A DNA stretch of 64,000 nucleotides from Pontibacillus salipaludis (GCF_014642405.1 NZ_BMIN01000008.1:62001-126000), one strand, 5' to 3'; positions 26,828-34,987 are shown, counted from the stretch's first letter. Numbers and translations: made by a program. The notes: generated by a model from the letters alone, not told the origin.

Positions 26828-27475
26828 TTATTTCGAGCTTTTGAGATGCATTAGAACTTCTCTTGGTTCAGTCCGGTACATATAATCAACATTTGCACTC
26901 GACTTGATGATGGTTCCATCTTGATTGATGACAACCGTTCCAGCAACAGGCAATCTCCAAGGATTATCTTGACTATTGTAGAGATTCAAGTCGATATTGA
27001 AATCTTCTTTATACGTTTTGACAAGGTAGTCGGGTAACTCAAACAACAAGTTGTATTGCTTGATAACTTCTTGTGTTGGATCACTTACTACTTCATATGA
27101 GAGGTTGTTCTTCTCACGTGTAGTCAAGGATTGGTCAGGAGTTTGAGGGGAGATGGCGATTAATTGAGCCCCCTCAGCTTTTATATCATTCAGAATTTCT
27201 TCATAAGCTCTCAACTCAAGGTTACAGTAAGGACACCAACCTCCTCTGTAGAAATTCAAAATAACAGGGCCTTTCTTCAGTTCATCATATAAAGTAACGA
27301 ATTCCCCGCTGGCGTTTTCCAATGTGAAATCTGGGGCTATATCATCTTCCGCCAATCCAGAGGCCATTCCCGACTCGATAAGCTCGTTAGTTGCTTGTGT
27401 TACGTTATTTGTCACGTGCTCAGGAGCTTTTGAAAAGAACTTCTCCCGAACTGCTTGTAGTTCATCCTTTAACAT
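26828..27475 (-). CDS. Peroxiredoxin-like (AhpC/TSA) protein
   Basis: 215 residues with a thioredoxin fold. The central AhpC/TSA block GPVILNFYRGGWCPYCNLELRAYEEIL holds Cys81 and Cys84 in a WCPYC motif, and LPVAGTVVINQDGTI gives the conserved cis-Pro region. An N-terminal helical extension of about 45 residues is typical of this peroxiredoxin-like subgroup. It probably reduces peroxides or protein thiols in the cytoplasm; the electron donor is unknown. Monocistronic. Confidence 0.82.
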   Translation of the reverse strand: MLKDELQAVREKFFSKAPEHVTNNVTQATNELIESGMASGLAEDDIAPDFTLENASGEFVTLYDELKKGPVILNFYRGGWCPYCNLELRAYEEILNDIKAEGAQLIAISPQTPDQSLTTREKNNLSYEVVSDPTQEVIKQYNLLFELPDYLVKTYKEDFNIDLNLYNSQDNPWRLPVAGTVVINQDGTIIKSSANVDYMYRTEPREVLMHLKSSK

Positions 27476-27664
27476 ACTCTCACCTCAAGATTTCTTTTGA
27501 ATGGTATCTCTCAAAAAAATACTTTAATCTATTTCAATATGAATGAAACGTCAAATACGATCGAAGTTCTGTTAAATAGTTGTTGATGCAGGGTTCTTCA
27601 TAACGTGTGAACTCCGAACTTTTCAGTAGCTTAAGGCCTGCGTAATTGTTCTATAATTCAAAAA

Positions 27665-27682
27665 CAATCAAACTTTTGATTG
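27665..27682 (-). terminator. Small palindromic hairpin after the SDR gene
   Basis: CAATCAAACTTTTGATTG has perfect 8-bp arms. On the minus strand it is followed by TTTTTG and lies about 40 bp past the SDR stop. It could instead be an operator. Nothing else is seen in 27476-27720. Confidence 0.4.
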
Positions 27683-27720
27683 CAAAAAGCTTATTATAGG
27701 AATCTGTAGCCCGGCTATAT

Positions 27721-28506
27721 TTATATTTTCGCTTCCCAATTCTGCGCTTCTGCTTCTTTAATCATATCTTCTGCATCTTGTGGATATGCGGTTCGGAAAG
27801 CATGGTGGTCTGCTGCGATTACCTCTACCATCTTATCGATCATTTCCTGAGGATGGTATTGATTTTCTAACATTTCTCCTGTTCCAGCCATAGATTCGCT
27901 AGGTGTAAAGTTTTTGTCTTCATCATACCATTTCTGCTTCTCTTCAAACATTCGGTCATTAAAACCAGTTTCGTATGGACCAGGATTGATTGTGGCGACT
28001 TGGACGTTAAACTCTTCAAGTTCAGCCTTCATGTTCTTCGCTATCGCTTCAACTGCATGCTTAGATGCTACATAAGGTCCTAGGTAAGGGATGCTAACGG
28101 CACCAGCAATAGAGCTAAGGAATACAATTTTTCCTGCTTTCTTTTCTACGAATTTTTTGGCTGCAATTTGAGCATTTTCCAAAGTACTAAACACATTCGT
28201 TTCGAAGATATTCCGTACACGATCAACGGGGATCTCTGCGATGGGACCACCTTCACCAATCGCTGCATTGGCTACAAAAATATCATAATCATACTCACGG
28301 ATTAATTCCTGATCACGCTTATTATTGATGTCGAGTTTGATGATTTCTAACTCTACACCTTCTAGTGAAGCGGCCTCTTTTAAGCTAGTAATTTGGGAAA
28401 GAATTTCAACAGAAGCGATTACGCGATGTCCTTGTTTTGCTAACCCAATAGCTGTACCTTTACCTAAGCCGCTTCCTGCGCCTGTGATAAAAACAGTTTT
28501 GCTCAT
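27721..28506 (-). CDS. Short-chain dehydrogenase/reductase
   Basis: 261 residues, classical SDR. The cofactor loop TGAGSGLG is at residues 7-14, the NAG-equivalent is VANAAIG, a catalytic Ser is in VFLSSIAGAV and YVASK supplies Tyr and Lys. The C-terminal part (MFEEKQKWYDEDKNFTPSESM) matches the subgroup annotated as SDR family oxidoreductase of unknown substrate. AGGAGGAAATCAG precedes ATG 28506 on the minus strand. A decayed quinone-reductase-like fragment lies just upstream. Confidence 0.85.
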   Translation of the reverse strand: MSKTVFITGAGSGLGKGTAIGLAKQGHRVIASVEILSQITSLKEAASLEGVELEIIKLDINNKRDQELIREYDYDIFVANAAIGEGGPIAEIPVDRVRNIFETNVFSTLENAQIAAKKFVEKKAGKIVFLSSIAGAVSIPYLGPYVASKHAVEAIAKNMKAELEEFNVQVATINPGPYETGFNDRMFEEKQKWYDEDKNFTPSESMAGTGEMLENQYHPQEMIDKMVEVIAADHHAFRTAYPQDAEDMIKEAEAQNWEAKI

Positions 28507-28578
28507 TCTGATTTCCTCCTATAAGAGATTAGAATTTGTTTATTAGAAACATTTCTATCTGCCATAATTGTATTTAAA

Positions 28579-28713
28579 TTAAACGTTGAATACCTCTTTT
28601 AAGTGTACGCGAAGTTCTGTGAGGCTTATGATTTCTTCAAATAACGTTTTGTTCAGTCTTCCTGGTGCAAATGATCAATATTCATGTCCATTGATGACTA
28701 AGATGTTTTCCAT
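28579..28713 (-). pseudogene. Fragment of an NAD(P)H-dependent quinone oxidoreductase
   Basis: The 45-codon minus-strand frame reads MENILVINGHEY, a TGA, then SFAPGRLNKTLFEEIISLTE and LRVHLKEVFNV to a TAA. This is the N-terminus of a flavodoxin-fold NAD(P)H oxidoreductase (MdaB/YwrO type, INGH and GRLN motifs). It has an internal stop and lacks the remaining roughly 150 residues. It is a truncated relic next to the SDR gene. Confidence 0.6.
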
Positions 28714-28956
28714 GATTATTTCTCTTAAGTGGTTTTATGGTTCGGAAACTGTTGAACTGTTGAAAATAATAGCATCACTTTATGTGGATTGCAATCATTA
28801 CGATTTTTTGATGAATTAGGGTTATTTCTTTAGTAAACGCTCAAGGAGTATGAGTGAGATACGAGACGGTTTCTTATGAGGAGCTCGTTTAACCTAACGG
28901 GTGCTATTCCCGCTCCACTAATGTCTTACTAGAATTCATAAGCGATCGTTCCATGC

Positions 28957-29000
28957 AAAAAAAAAGCACTCCAACATGGTTGTAAGTAGTTCAGTTTTGG
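28957..29000. repeat. Left arm of a 40-bp inverted repeat pair
   Basis: AGCACTCCAACATGG followed by GTAAGTAGTTCAGTTTTGG recurs inverted at 30215-30254. It also starts a local stem, AAGTAGTTCA with TGAACTACTTTTT at 29031-29043, enclosing GGAGTACAA/TTTGTACC, which may act as a terminator. Between here and 29239 lie a short R3 form (about 29163-29190) and a possible -10 (GGTAAAAT). Confidence 0.65.
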
Positions 29001-29238
29001 AGTACAATATTGTAATTTGTACCCCTTAATTGAACTACTTTTTCATAGGAAAATGTAGTCGAACTTGCAGGTTAAACTGCATGTTAATTTGCATCACTAA
29101 TTATGTGATTGAGAGGATTTTTGGAATTTATATGGTAAAATGAGTTGAGAAGCGTTATTCAACTAACGCGGCAGGTTTGTTCAACAAGCTATACCTAGTT
29201 TATTGTACTTGCACGATTAAGAGAAAGAGGTGAATGAA

Positions 29239-29463
29239 TTGAAAAAAGATGAAAAAATAACTGAATCCAATGAAGGGTACAGAAGGTTTAAATTAGTGTT
29301 TCACTCCATTATTCTCATTTTTGCATTATGTTTAATAGCTTCATCGTTTTTAGGTTTTGATGATATGGAAAGGGCACCACTTTATTTATCAATAGGTATA
29401 TTATTTTCCATCCAAAGCTTGTTTGGGTTACATAAAAGTGGAAAGCAAAAACTTGAACACTAA
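29239..29463 (+). CDS. Hypothetical small membrane protein
   Basis: AGAGGTGA precedes TTG 29239; GTG 29230 is also in frame. A charged N-terminus (KKDEKITESNEGYRRFK) is followed by two hydrophobic segments (LVFHSIILIFALCLIASSFLGF and APLYLSIGILFSIQSLFGL) and a basic tail. No family recognised. It is followed 24 bp later by a spacer repeat and lies inside the inverted-repeat bounded segment. Confidence 0.5.
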   Translation: MKKDEKITESNEGYRRFKLVFHSIILIFALCLIASSFLGFDDMERAPLYLSIGILFSIQSLFGLHKSGKQKLEH

Positions 29464-29485
29464 AGTTAAGGTATTAGGCTTGGTT

Positions 29486-29543
29486 CAACTAAAGGGTGCA
29501 ATTGTTGAACAAGTGCAATCGCTTCTTTTAGTAAAGCGGCAGT
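29486..29543 (+). repeat. Spacer repeat R3 copy
   Basis: AACTAAAGGGTGCAATTGTT, then GAACAAGTGCAATCGCTTC and TTTTAGTAAAGCGGCAG. GCAATTG pairs with CAATCGC-type sequence ahead of a T-rich stretch, so it can also act as a terminator. Confidence 0.65.
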
Positions 29544-29584
29544 AATGTGGAAGAAGAATAAAAGATATAAAGAGGGGAAGAGAT

Positions 29585-29935
29585 ATGTCTTTTACCAGTT
29601 TAGTTATGTTGCTTGTTCTATTTTTGGTTTTTATTTTCATAGCAGTCGGTGTTACTTTTCACCGTAAACAAAGGACTACTCAAAATAAACCTCCTTTACT
29701 GGCGATTAGTTCGCTTTTTCTGCAATTAGTATTATTTGTATTATTCTTCACTGAAATTTTAGTAAGTTTTAATGAGGTATTCGTTGATATTCTTTGGTGG
29801 GGTACAGTTATTTATGGTCTCGCTATCGGAATAAAGGAAATTAAAAACAATGTAATTGTATCTATGTTAACTATCTTTTTAAGTATTTTGTTAGCAATTC
29901 TCAACCTTTTACTACTATTCATTACCTCTATGTAA
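29585..29935 (+). CDS. Hypothetical 116-residue membrane protein
   Basis: ATG 29585 lies behind GGGGAAGAG. Four hydrophobic segments alternate with short polar loops: an N-terminal LVMLLVLFLVFIFIAVGVTF, then a basic HRKQRTTQNK loop, two helices around EILVSFNEVF and a final hydrophobic stretch (LTIFLSILLAILNLLLLFI). No family recognised. A spacer repeat follows 15 bp after the stop. Confidence 0.55.
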   Translation: MSFTSLVMLLVLFLVFIFIAVGVTFHRKQRTTQNKPPLLAISSLFLQLVLFVLFFTEILVSFNEVFVDILWWGTVIYGLAIGIKEIKNNVIVSMLTIFLSILLAILNLLLLFITSM

Positions 29936-29950
29936 TTAGAGTAGTTGTGT

Positions 29951-30012
29951 AACTAAAGGGTGCGTTAGTTGAAGAAGAATGAGCATTTTCCGATAAGGAA
30001 TTTGCTCTTTTT
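29951..30012 (+). repeat. Spacer repeat R3 copy with terminator
   Basis: AACTAAAGGGTGCGTTAGTT, then GAGCATTTTCCGATAAGGAATTTGCTC-type stem (arms GAGCA and TGCTC with inner CC/GG) and seven T. The hairpin part differs from other copies while the 5' part is conserved. Confidence 0.65.
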
Positions 30013-30147
30013 TTGTAGACGAAATTGCATTCGTTTTTGCACCTAAAATTACAGGTCTTCAATAATTATTTCATGTGTGCAAATTGGTTTGCGTTTTCTT
30101 GTGCAAATAACTACTTGAAACACTTATGACCATTGATATACCAACAA

Positions 30148-30191
30148 AAAAATGAGCATCAAATTGCTATGCAATTCAACGCTCATTTTAT
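30148..30191. terminator. Bidirectional terminator hairpin
   Basis: AAAATGAGC and GCTCATTTT form the outer stem with AATTG/CAATT inside. It has A/T-runs on both sides and serves the thi-type operon reading left or the small genes reading right. Confidence 0.65.
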
Positions 30192-30214
30192 AATACATTT
30201 TCGCTTTTTGTGCC

Positions 30215-30254
30215 CCAAAACTGAACTACTTAAACATGGTTGGAATGCTTTTTT
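30215..30254. repeat. Right arm of the inverted repeat pair
   Basis: CCAAAACTGAACTACTTA, then ACATGGTTGGAATGCTTTTTT, is the inverse complement of 28957-29000 with few mismatches. It abuts the stop codon of the ABC ATPase gene. Confidence 0.65.
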
Positions 30255-30994
30255 CACTGTATTGTTCCCTTCAATTCCTGATAAATCTCCCGCTTCCACC
30301 GAAGCATCTCCTCTGATAAAAGAAGCGATTCTTCCCTCGGACGAGGAAACGGTACCTGAAATTCCCTTTGTACTGTAGCCGGTCGTTCTGATAACACCAC
30401 AACCCGGTCAGATAAGAACAGCGACTCTTCAATGTTATGCGTGACAAACAGAACAGAACGTTTATGCTCGCTCCAAAGATCAAGGAGCCATTTCTGCATC
30501 TCGAGCCTTGTGAATTCATCGAGTGCAGAGAAGGGTTCATCTAAGCAGATCAAAGGTTGTGGGCTAAGTAAACTCCTGACAAAAGCGGCTCGTTGCTTCA
30601 TTCCACCAGATAGCTGATGAGGATAAGCGTTCTCATATCCTGATAAACCTGCCCGATCAAGCATAGAGAGCGCAGCACGCTTATCTGTCTTTCCTATAAT
30701 CTCACTCCCAAGCATTACGTTTTCAACAATCGTCCGCCACGGGAAGAGGGAAGGGCTTTGTGGCATGTAGCTAATCGATCCTCTTGTGCCTGTAATGGTA
30801 TCCCCATCTAATGTGATTTCACCTTGATTGGGCTGATATAGGCCTCCGATCAAGTTGAAAAGCGTACTTTTCCCGCTGCCGGAAGGGCCGAGGACAGACA
30901 CGAATTCCTCGTTTCCGACGCTAAGGTTAATATCGCTTAAAATGGGTTGATTGTCGAACGACTTTGATACATTTTGTAAAGTGAGTTCAGCCAT
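30254..30994 (-). CDS. ABC ATPase of a thiamine-precursor importer
   Basis: About 246 residues starting MAELTLQNVSKSFDNQPIL; ATG 30994 has AAAGGAG upstream, while the longer frame to 31039 lies in the permease gene. Walker A GPSGSGKST, signature HQLSGGMKQRAAFVRSLL and Walker B LICLDEPFSALDE mark a nitrate/taurine/pyrimidine-type importer ATPase. It is the last gene of a TPP-riboswitch controlled operon, so it likely energises uptake of a thiamine pyrimidine (HMP-type) precursor. It corresponds by context to ThiZ of ThiXYZ systems. Confidence 0.87.
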   Translation of the reverse strand: MAELTLQNVSKSFDNQPILSDINLSVGNEEFVSVLGPSGSGKSTLFNLIGGLYQPNQGEITLDGDTITGTRGSISYMPQSPSLFPWRTIVENVMLGSEIIGKTDKRAALSMLDRAGLSGYENAYPHQLSGGMKQRAAFVRSLLSPQPLICLDEPFSALDEFTRLEMQKWLLDLWSEHKRSVLFVTHNIEESLFLSDRVVVLSERPATVQREFQVPFPRPREESLLLSEEMLRWKREIYQELKGTIQ

Positions 30995-31757
30995 TTGTCT
31001 CGACTCCTTTCGTTTTCCAGGCAACGACCCGTTTCTCAATGAGTGTAATCAGAGCAAAGAAAAGTAAGCTCAATAGCATAATCAAGAAGATGGCCACAAA
31101 GACGCGATCTGTTCGGAAGGAAGAGGAAGCGAGCGTCATATACACACCGATTCCTTCCTTAGCCCCTAACCACTCAGAAATAACAGCTCCCATCACACTG
31201 TATGTAGCCGAAATCTTTAACCCGGAGAATAACGAAGGCAGCGCGTGCGGCCATTCTAATTTCCAGAACGTCTGTCGCTTTGTTGCGCCCGCCATTTTCA
31301 TATAGTGAAGCAGTTCGGTACTTGTTTGCCTCAATCCGTCCATCGTTGAAACAGCAATCGGGAAGAAGCAGACGAGTGTAATGATGATTAGCTTTGGCAA
31401 CATTCCGAATCCAAACCAAATCACGAGTAACGGGGCAAGCACGATAATCGGGATATTTTGCGAGAAAATAATAAGCGGGTAGAACATGTTGCGAAAGATG
31501 GGAATGACGTGAAGCAAGATCGCAACAATAATTCCGACCGAGGACCCGATTAGGAATCCGGTAACGGTTAGGAGAATGGTAGAGTATAAATGGTGGTTAT
31601 ACACAGCCCATCCAGCTATTCCTTCTTCCCACACTTGAGAAGGAGAGGGGATGAGCCACTCAGGGATTTCGAATACTCGACTAGCACTTTCCCATAAAAT
31701 AAAGAGAAGGATGATGACCAACGTGGGCCGCCATCCTCTTAAGACTACTTGTTTCAT
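30987..31757 (-). CDS. ABC permease of a thiamine-precursor importer
   Basis: About 256 residues with six hydrophobic segments. The binding-protein-dependent transport block is visible as EWPHALPSLFSGLKISATYSVMGAVISEWLGAKEGIGV, the EAA loop that contacts the ATPase. Start ATG 31757 overlaps the stop of the upstream thiamine-binding-family gene (ATGA). The longer frame to 31841 lacks support. ThiX-like by position in the TPP-controlled operon. Confidence 0.87.
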   Translation of the reverse strand: MKQVVLRGWRPTLVIILLFILWESASRVFEIPEWLIPSPSQVWEEGIAGWAVYNHHLYSTILLTVTGFLIGSSVGIIVAILLHVIPIFRNMFYPLIIFSQNIPIIVLAPLLVIWFGFGMLPKLIIITLVCFFPIAVSTMDGLRQTSTELLHYMKMAGATKRQTFWKLEWPHALPSLFSGLKISATYSVMGAVISEWLGAKEGIGVYMTLASSSFRTDRVFVAIFLIMLLSLLFFALITLIEKRVVAWKTKGVETNG

Positions 31758-32047
31758 TGTGAATACTTCTCCGTTAGAGCGTCCATTGAAGCGCCGCTTG
31801 GTTGATAGAGTACTTTCACTTGGGAGATCACATTCAGGCATCCTAGTTCCACCATGCGCTCATTCATCTTTTCAATCACGTGAAATAACTCAGCAAGTTC
31901 CCCTTCCATCGTCGTTTCAAGGGGATGGACCTCGTATTTCACTCCTGACTCTTCAATGATCGAAATCGCTTCGTCCACCATTGGGATCGTTGGTTCTCCG
32001 TTTGGGGTCTTCGGGATAATTTGAATACTGACTAATGAATTGGCCAT
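31754..32047 (-). CDS. Thiamine-binding-family (MTH1187/YkoF-like) protein
   Basis: 97 residues starting MANSLVSIQIIPKTPNG; GAGGAG lies eight bases before ATG 32047. The ferredoxin-like fold pattern is visible: IQIIPKTP, then VDEAISIIEESGVKYEVHPLETTMEGELAELFHVIEKM. These are PF01910-type features, a family whose members include thiamine/HMP-binding YkoF. It sits between the binding lipoprotein and permease genes, so it is probably a cytoplasmic binding or regulatory partner of the importer. Confidence 0.8.
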   Translation of the reverse strand: MANSLVSIQIIPKTPNGEPTIPMVDEAISIIEESGVKYEVHPLETTMEGELAELFHVIEKMNERMVELGCLNVISQVKVLYQPSGASMDALTEKYSQ

Positions 32048-32052
32048 TCTGA

Positions 32053-33042
32053 TCACTCCTCTGGTAAGAATTCGTTTGTAAAGGCTTCATCCGCCTTAAG
32101 TTGTTGATCGAGCAAACCGTTCTCATACATCCAATCGGCATAGTTTTGCCAAGTGTCTTTTTCCTGAATGCCCCACTGCTCCGCGTCGTCCTGGTATTTC
32201 GGGGACAGCCATTCCTGACTGGCTTTGACGAGTTCAGGGTCAAGGTCTGGTACGGCGTCTATTAAAATATCAGCTGATTTCTTTGGTTCATCGATCGCAT
32301 ATTGGTAGCCTTGTGACACAGCTTTCGTGAAGTCTTTTACGAGCTCAGGTTCTTCATCAATATGTTTTTGGTTCGTTGTGAGAACAGGTGTATAGTAGTC
32401 TAGTTTCTCAGAGTAGTCGGTTAAGTAGATCATATTTAAGTCTTTGCCACGAAGTTCAGCTTCAACGCCTGTCCATCCGTAGTAAATCCACGCGAAATCG
32501 ACGTCTCGCTCAACGGCTGTGAAGAAGTCGGTGTTACCCATATTCACAATCTCAACCTTCTCCGCATCAGCGTTTTCTTGTTTCATAAGAGATGAGATGA
32601 CTTCTTTCTCAACAGGCGCGCCCCAGCCGCCGTATGTTTTTCCTTCGAAATCTTTTGGTGAGTCTATGTTTTTGTCTTGAGGGGATGCGAACCCTGATGT
32701 ATTGTGCTGGATAATCGCTGCGATCGACACGACAGGGATATCTTGTACGCGCGCCTTCGTCAGAGCTTCCTGAGCACTAATGCCAAAGTCAGCTTTTTCT
32801 GAGGCGACGAGCTGATCAGCCCCGGCTTCACCTGGCATAATAATTTCCACGTTCAGGCCTTGCTCTTCGAAAAAACCTTTTTCTTTGGCTACGTAAAGCC
32901 CGGTGTGATTCGTGTTTGGTGTCCAATCAAGGACAAGCGTCACGTCTTGTAGGGACTCACCGTCATCGCCACTCTCCCCGCTCGTGCTCGAGCAAGCAGT
33001 TAAGAGGACTAAAAGACAAGTCCAGATCATAAGTTTCTTCAA
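32053..33042 (-). CDS. NMT1/ThiY-like pyrimidine-precursor binding lipoprotein
   Basis: Extracellular substrate-binding protein of the importer. TTG 33042 behind GGGAGG gives the signal MKKLMIWTCLLVLLTAC with lipid-anchor Cys17. The mature part begins VTLVLDWTPNTNHTGLYVAKEKGFFEEQGL, the NMT1/THI5-like signature of HMP or formylaminopyrimidine binding proteins. It also has the GADQLVASEKADFGIS loop and an aromatic-rich site (WIYYGWTG). About 329 residues. The TPP riboswitch directly upstream supports a thiamine role. Confidence 0.9.
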   Translation of the reverse strand: MKKLMIWTCLLVLLTACSSTSGESGDDGESLQDVTLVLDWTPNTNHTGLYVAKEKGFFEEQGLNVEIIMPGEAGADQLVASEKADFGISAQEALTKARVQDIPVVSIAAIIQHNTSGFASPQDKNIDSPKDFEGKTYGGWGAPVEKEVISSLMKQENADAEKVEIVNMGNTDFFTAVERDVDFAWIYYGWTGVEAELRGKDLNMIYLTDYSEKLDYYTPVLTTNQKHIDEEPELVKDFTKAVSQGYQYAIDEPKKSADILIDAVPDLDPELVKASQEWLSPKYQDDAEQWGIQEKDTWQNYADWMYENGLLDQQLKADEAFTNEFLPEE

Positions 33043-33118
33043 GATGATTCCTCCCTTTTGTAAGTAGAGCGTTAAGAAACGGTAAGGGATTTTTAGAGAA
33101 TCGTAGAAAATTTTCCAA

Positions 33119-33151
33119 TAAAAAAAGCACCAGGTACCATACCTAGGGTGC
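33119..33151 (-). terminator. Riboswitch-controlled terminator
   Basis: Minus strand: GCACC and AGGTA pair with TACCT and GGTGC with a two-base bulge, followed by seven T. It lies between the TPP aptamer and the operon as its expression platform. Confidence 0.8.
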
Positions 33152-33176
33152 ATATCATTAAAAAACGTTAGATATG

Positions 33177-33264
33177 TTTCCTACGCTGGTCTCAACCAGA
33201 TCAGGTTCTAAGGGTCCGTCTGTCTACAGGACGTCTCAACCAGTCGCACTGGTTCCCCTACATG
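33177..33264 (-). ncRNA. TPP riboswitch (THI box)
   Basis: On the minus strand the conserved THI-box segments occur in order: TAGGGGAACC, GACTGGTTGAGA, ACCCTTAGAACCTGATCTGG and GACCAGCGTAGGAA. It is placed about 135 bp before the ThiY-like start with a terminator between. High thiamine pyrophosphate should shut off the importer. Confidence 0.95.
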
Positions 33265-33329
33265 TTACGTGTTTCTATTAAATTATGATTAACGCTCTTT
33301 CACTTAAGACTTTGCCACAATTGTTTCAG

Positions 33330-33635
33330 AATTGCAAGTGGGACAAGGGGACAGGGATAAGGGGACAGGTACCTTGTCCCGCTTTCCATCTGTGACGTTT
33401 ACACATCGCATACCAGTAAAAAGGTAAGAGAAACGCTCGATCTATGACTGTTTCATTAAGATTCATGACCATAAGGTAAGAGATCGCACCAATCAATGCC
33501 CTTTTATAGAAAAAAGCACAAAAAACGTCAGAGAAGCACTTGATCTCTGCCGTTTTTGCATGAAAAAGCATTGAAAAGGTGATAGAACCCAACATATTAA
33601 CTTGAGAAAGCGCAAGAACCGTCCCGACGCCTCAA
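33330..33635. repeat. Dispersed repeat R1, long copy
   Basis: It begins GGGACAAGGGGACAGGG and CAGGTACCTTGTCCCGC, then CTGTGACGTTT, AAAAGGTAAGAGAAACGCTC, GATCTATGAC, TAAGGTAAGAGATCG, AACGTCAGAGAAGC, TGATCTCTGCCGTTTTTG and the tail AAAGCGCAAGAACCGTCCC. Same order as 23625. Confidence 0.75.
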
Positions 33636-33746
33636 GGTGATTTGCTGAAACGTTTTATGGGATTTTATGTTAAAATGGTTTTCAAGAAAAGAGTTTGTGA
33701 CGGGGCATTATGTCCAAGGAGTTGTAGCGGGAAGGGTGAACTCATT

Positions 33747-33923
33747 TTGTTCCAACAACTTCTATTTGTGATTTTAATTTTTATATTTACTGTTCATAGT
33801 TGGTTCGATTACAGAAGAGAAATACAGAAAGCTAAAGGAGAACAAGAAATAAGGAATGTAGTTGTTCGGTTTCTTTTGGCGATTATTTTATTTATCATAT
33901 CTATTTTGGTGCTCCTTTTCTAA
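33747..33923 (+). CDS. Hypothetical 58-residue membrane protein
   Basis: TTG start behind GGGAAGGG. Two hydrophobic segments (FQQLLFVILIFIFTVHSWF and VVVRFLLAIILFIISILVLLF) flank a charged loop with DYRREIQKAKGEQEIRN. The frame extends upstream to 33642, but the earlier residues look untranslated. ATTTTATGTTAAAAT at about 33657 matches the -10 region of the small-gene leaders. No family recognised. Confidence 0.5.
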   Translation: MFQQLLFVILIFIFTVHSWFDYRREIQKAKGEQEIRNVVVRFLLAIILFIISILVLLF

Positions 33924-34026
33924 AGGATCGAGTGTTACTCAGATTCGCAAATCGCCTATTCTTATTAAAGCAACGGGAGGTTAGGTGCAAGGATCATTAA
34001 TCGCATTGGTTAGAGGTGGGTTTACT

Positions 34027-34254
34027 TTGTTAAAGCTTTTGGAAATTATATTTTCAATCATAGCTGTCTCGCTTGCAGTGTATGGGTTGATTGTAAATCA
34101 CAGGTTTCAATCCTATATGTTGTTGTCTTTTAGTTTAATGGTGTTGGTGAGTGGATTAATTGAACTTCGAGATGGCAAAAAAGGCAATGGATGGGTCAGA
34201 ATAGTAATCAGTACATTTATTTTATTTGTATCGGTTCATAGTTTCTTAGAATGA
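34027..34254 (+). CDS. DUF3953-like small membrane protein
   Basis: TTG 34027 lies behind AGAGGTGGG and gives 75 residues. Three hydrophobic segments are visible with the block LMVLVSGLIELRDGKKGNGWVRIVISTFILFVSVHSFL, which matches the layout of YczI/DUF3953 proteins (helix, ELRxxKKG, Gly-Trp, helix, VSV-phi-FL). Function unknown. A degenerate spacer-repeat beginning (AAAGGGTGCGATGTT) follows directly at 34253. Confidence 0.6.
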   Translation: MLKLLEIIFSIIAVSLAVYGLIVNHRFQSYMLLSFSLMVLVSGLIELRDGKKGNGWVRIVISTFILFVSVHSFLE

Positions 34255-34492
34255 AAGGGTGCGATGTTCATTAATTTATTGTCTATAACAATCCATTTAC
34301 TTTGCTAGGTGGATTTAACGGATGTCTTGTTTTAAGTGAGGTGGGAGTTCTTCTATTAAAGTTTATCAGCCATTGCCATCGCATTAACATTATGGAAAGC
34401 AGGTTCAAATCCTAAGCAATAAATGCTATATGGCCAACGACCTTAAGGGAGAATGTGAGAGAAGTTTCGTGTCATAGGGGGAGGTGGAACAG

Positions 34493-34696
34493 ATGAGCTT
34501 GTTGACTTTTGCAGAATCAATACGCGCCATTTCTTACTTCATCCTTATTATAAGTTCCGGTTTTTACTTGCGGCATTTAGTTAAGACAAAAAAGCAAAGT
34601 AAACTTTCCTCCTTTGAATTAATCATGTACATCACTATTAATTTCGCGTATGTGTTGTTTGCAATCAGTCTTTTGATATCTGTATATATCTTATGA
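34493..34696 (+). CDS. Hypothetical 67-residue membrane protein
   Basis: ATG 34493 lies behind GGGGGAGGTGG; GTG 34484 is in frame but inside that site. Two hydrophobic segments (AISYFILIISSGFYL and LIMYITINFAYVLFAISLLISVYIL) are joined by a basic HLVKTKKQSKLSS loop. No family recognised. Confidence 0.5.
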   Translation: MSLLTFAESIRAISYFILIISSGFYLRHLVKTKKQSKLSSFELIMYITINFAYVLFAISLLISVYIL

Positions 34697-34763
34697 CGCA
34701 TAACGTAGAGAATGACAGTGCAAATTTTCCGTGGATGTCCTATTTATTCGTTAATATAAACCC

Positions 34764-34777
34764 AGAAAACGATTACA
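34764..34777 (+). promoter_or_regulatory. cre-like sequence
   Basis: AGAAAACGATTACA differs from the cre consensus only at its first base. It lies 211 bp before the first Gfo/Idh/MocA gene, with a terminator hairpin between, so its relevance is unclear. Confidence 0.35.
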
Positions 34778-34819
34778 TAAAATCTTATCTATTAATCCTG
34801 AATATACGAAATACTAAAC

Positions 34820-34856
34820 AAGTGCCAGCCTCCTGCAACTAGAAGCTGGCACTTTT
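34820..34856. terminator. Intrinsic terminator
   Basis: AAGTGCCAGC and GCTGGCACTT form a perfect 10-bp stem followed by TTTATAT. Confidence 0.8.
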
Positions 34857-34987
34857 ATATATAACTTCTCTTTCCCTGAAGATGGTATGTTAAAATAACT
34901 CTGTATCAAAGAAGTGGCAAAATAATGGGAGCTGCTTCTTTTTTGTATGAGCGACATAACAAGAAACGTGATCGGAGGAGTATACAT

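Noticed and set aside
28586-28819. Plus-strand 77-codon frame upstream of the SDR gene
   Set aside because: The minus strand of the same stretch reads as a decayed NAD(P)H oxidoreductase N-terminus; the plus frame has no ribosome binding site.
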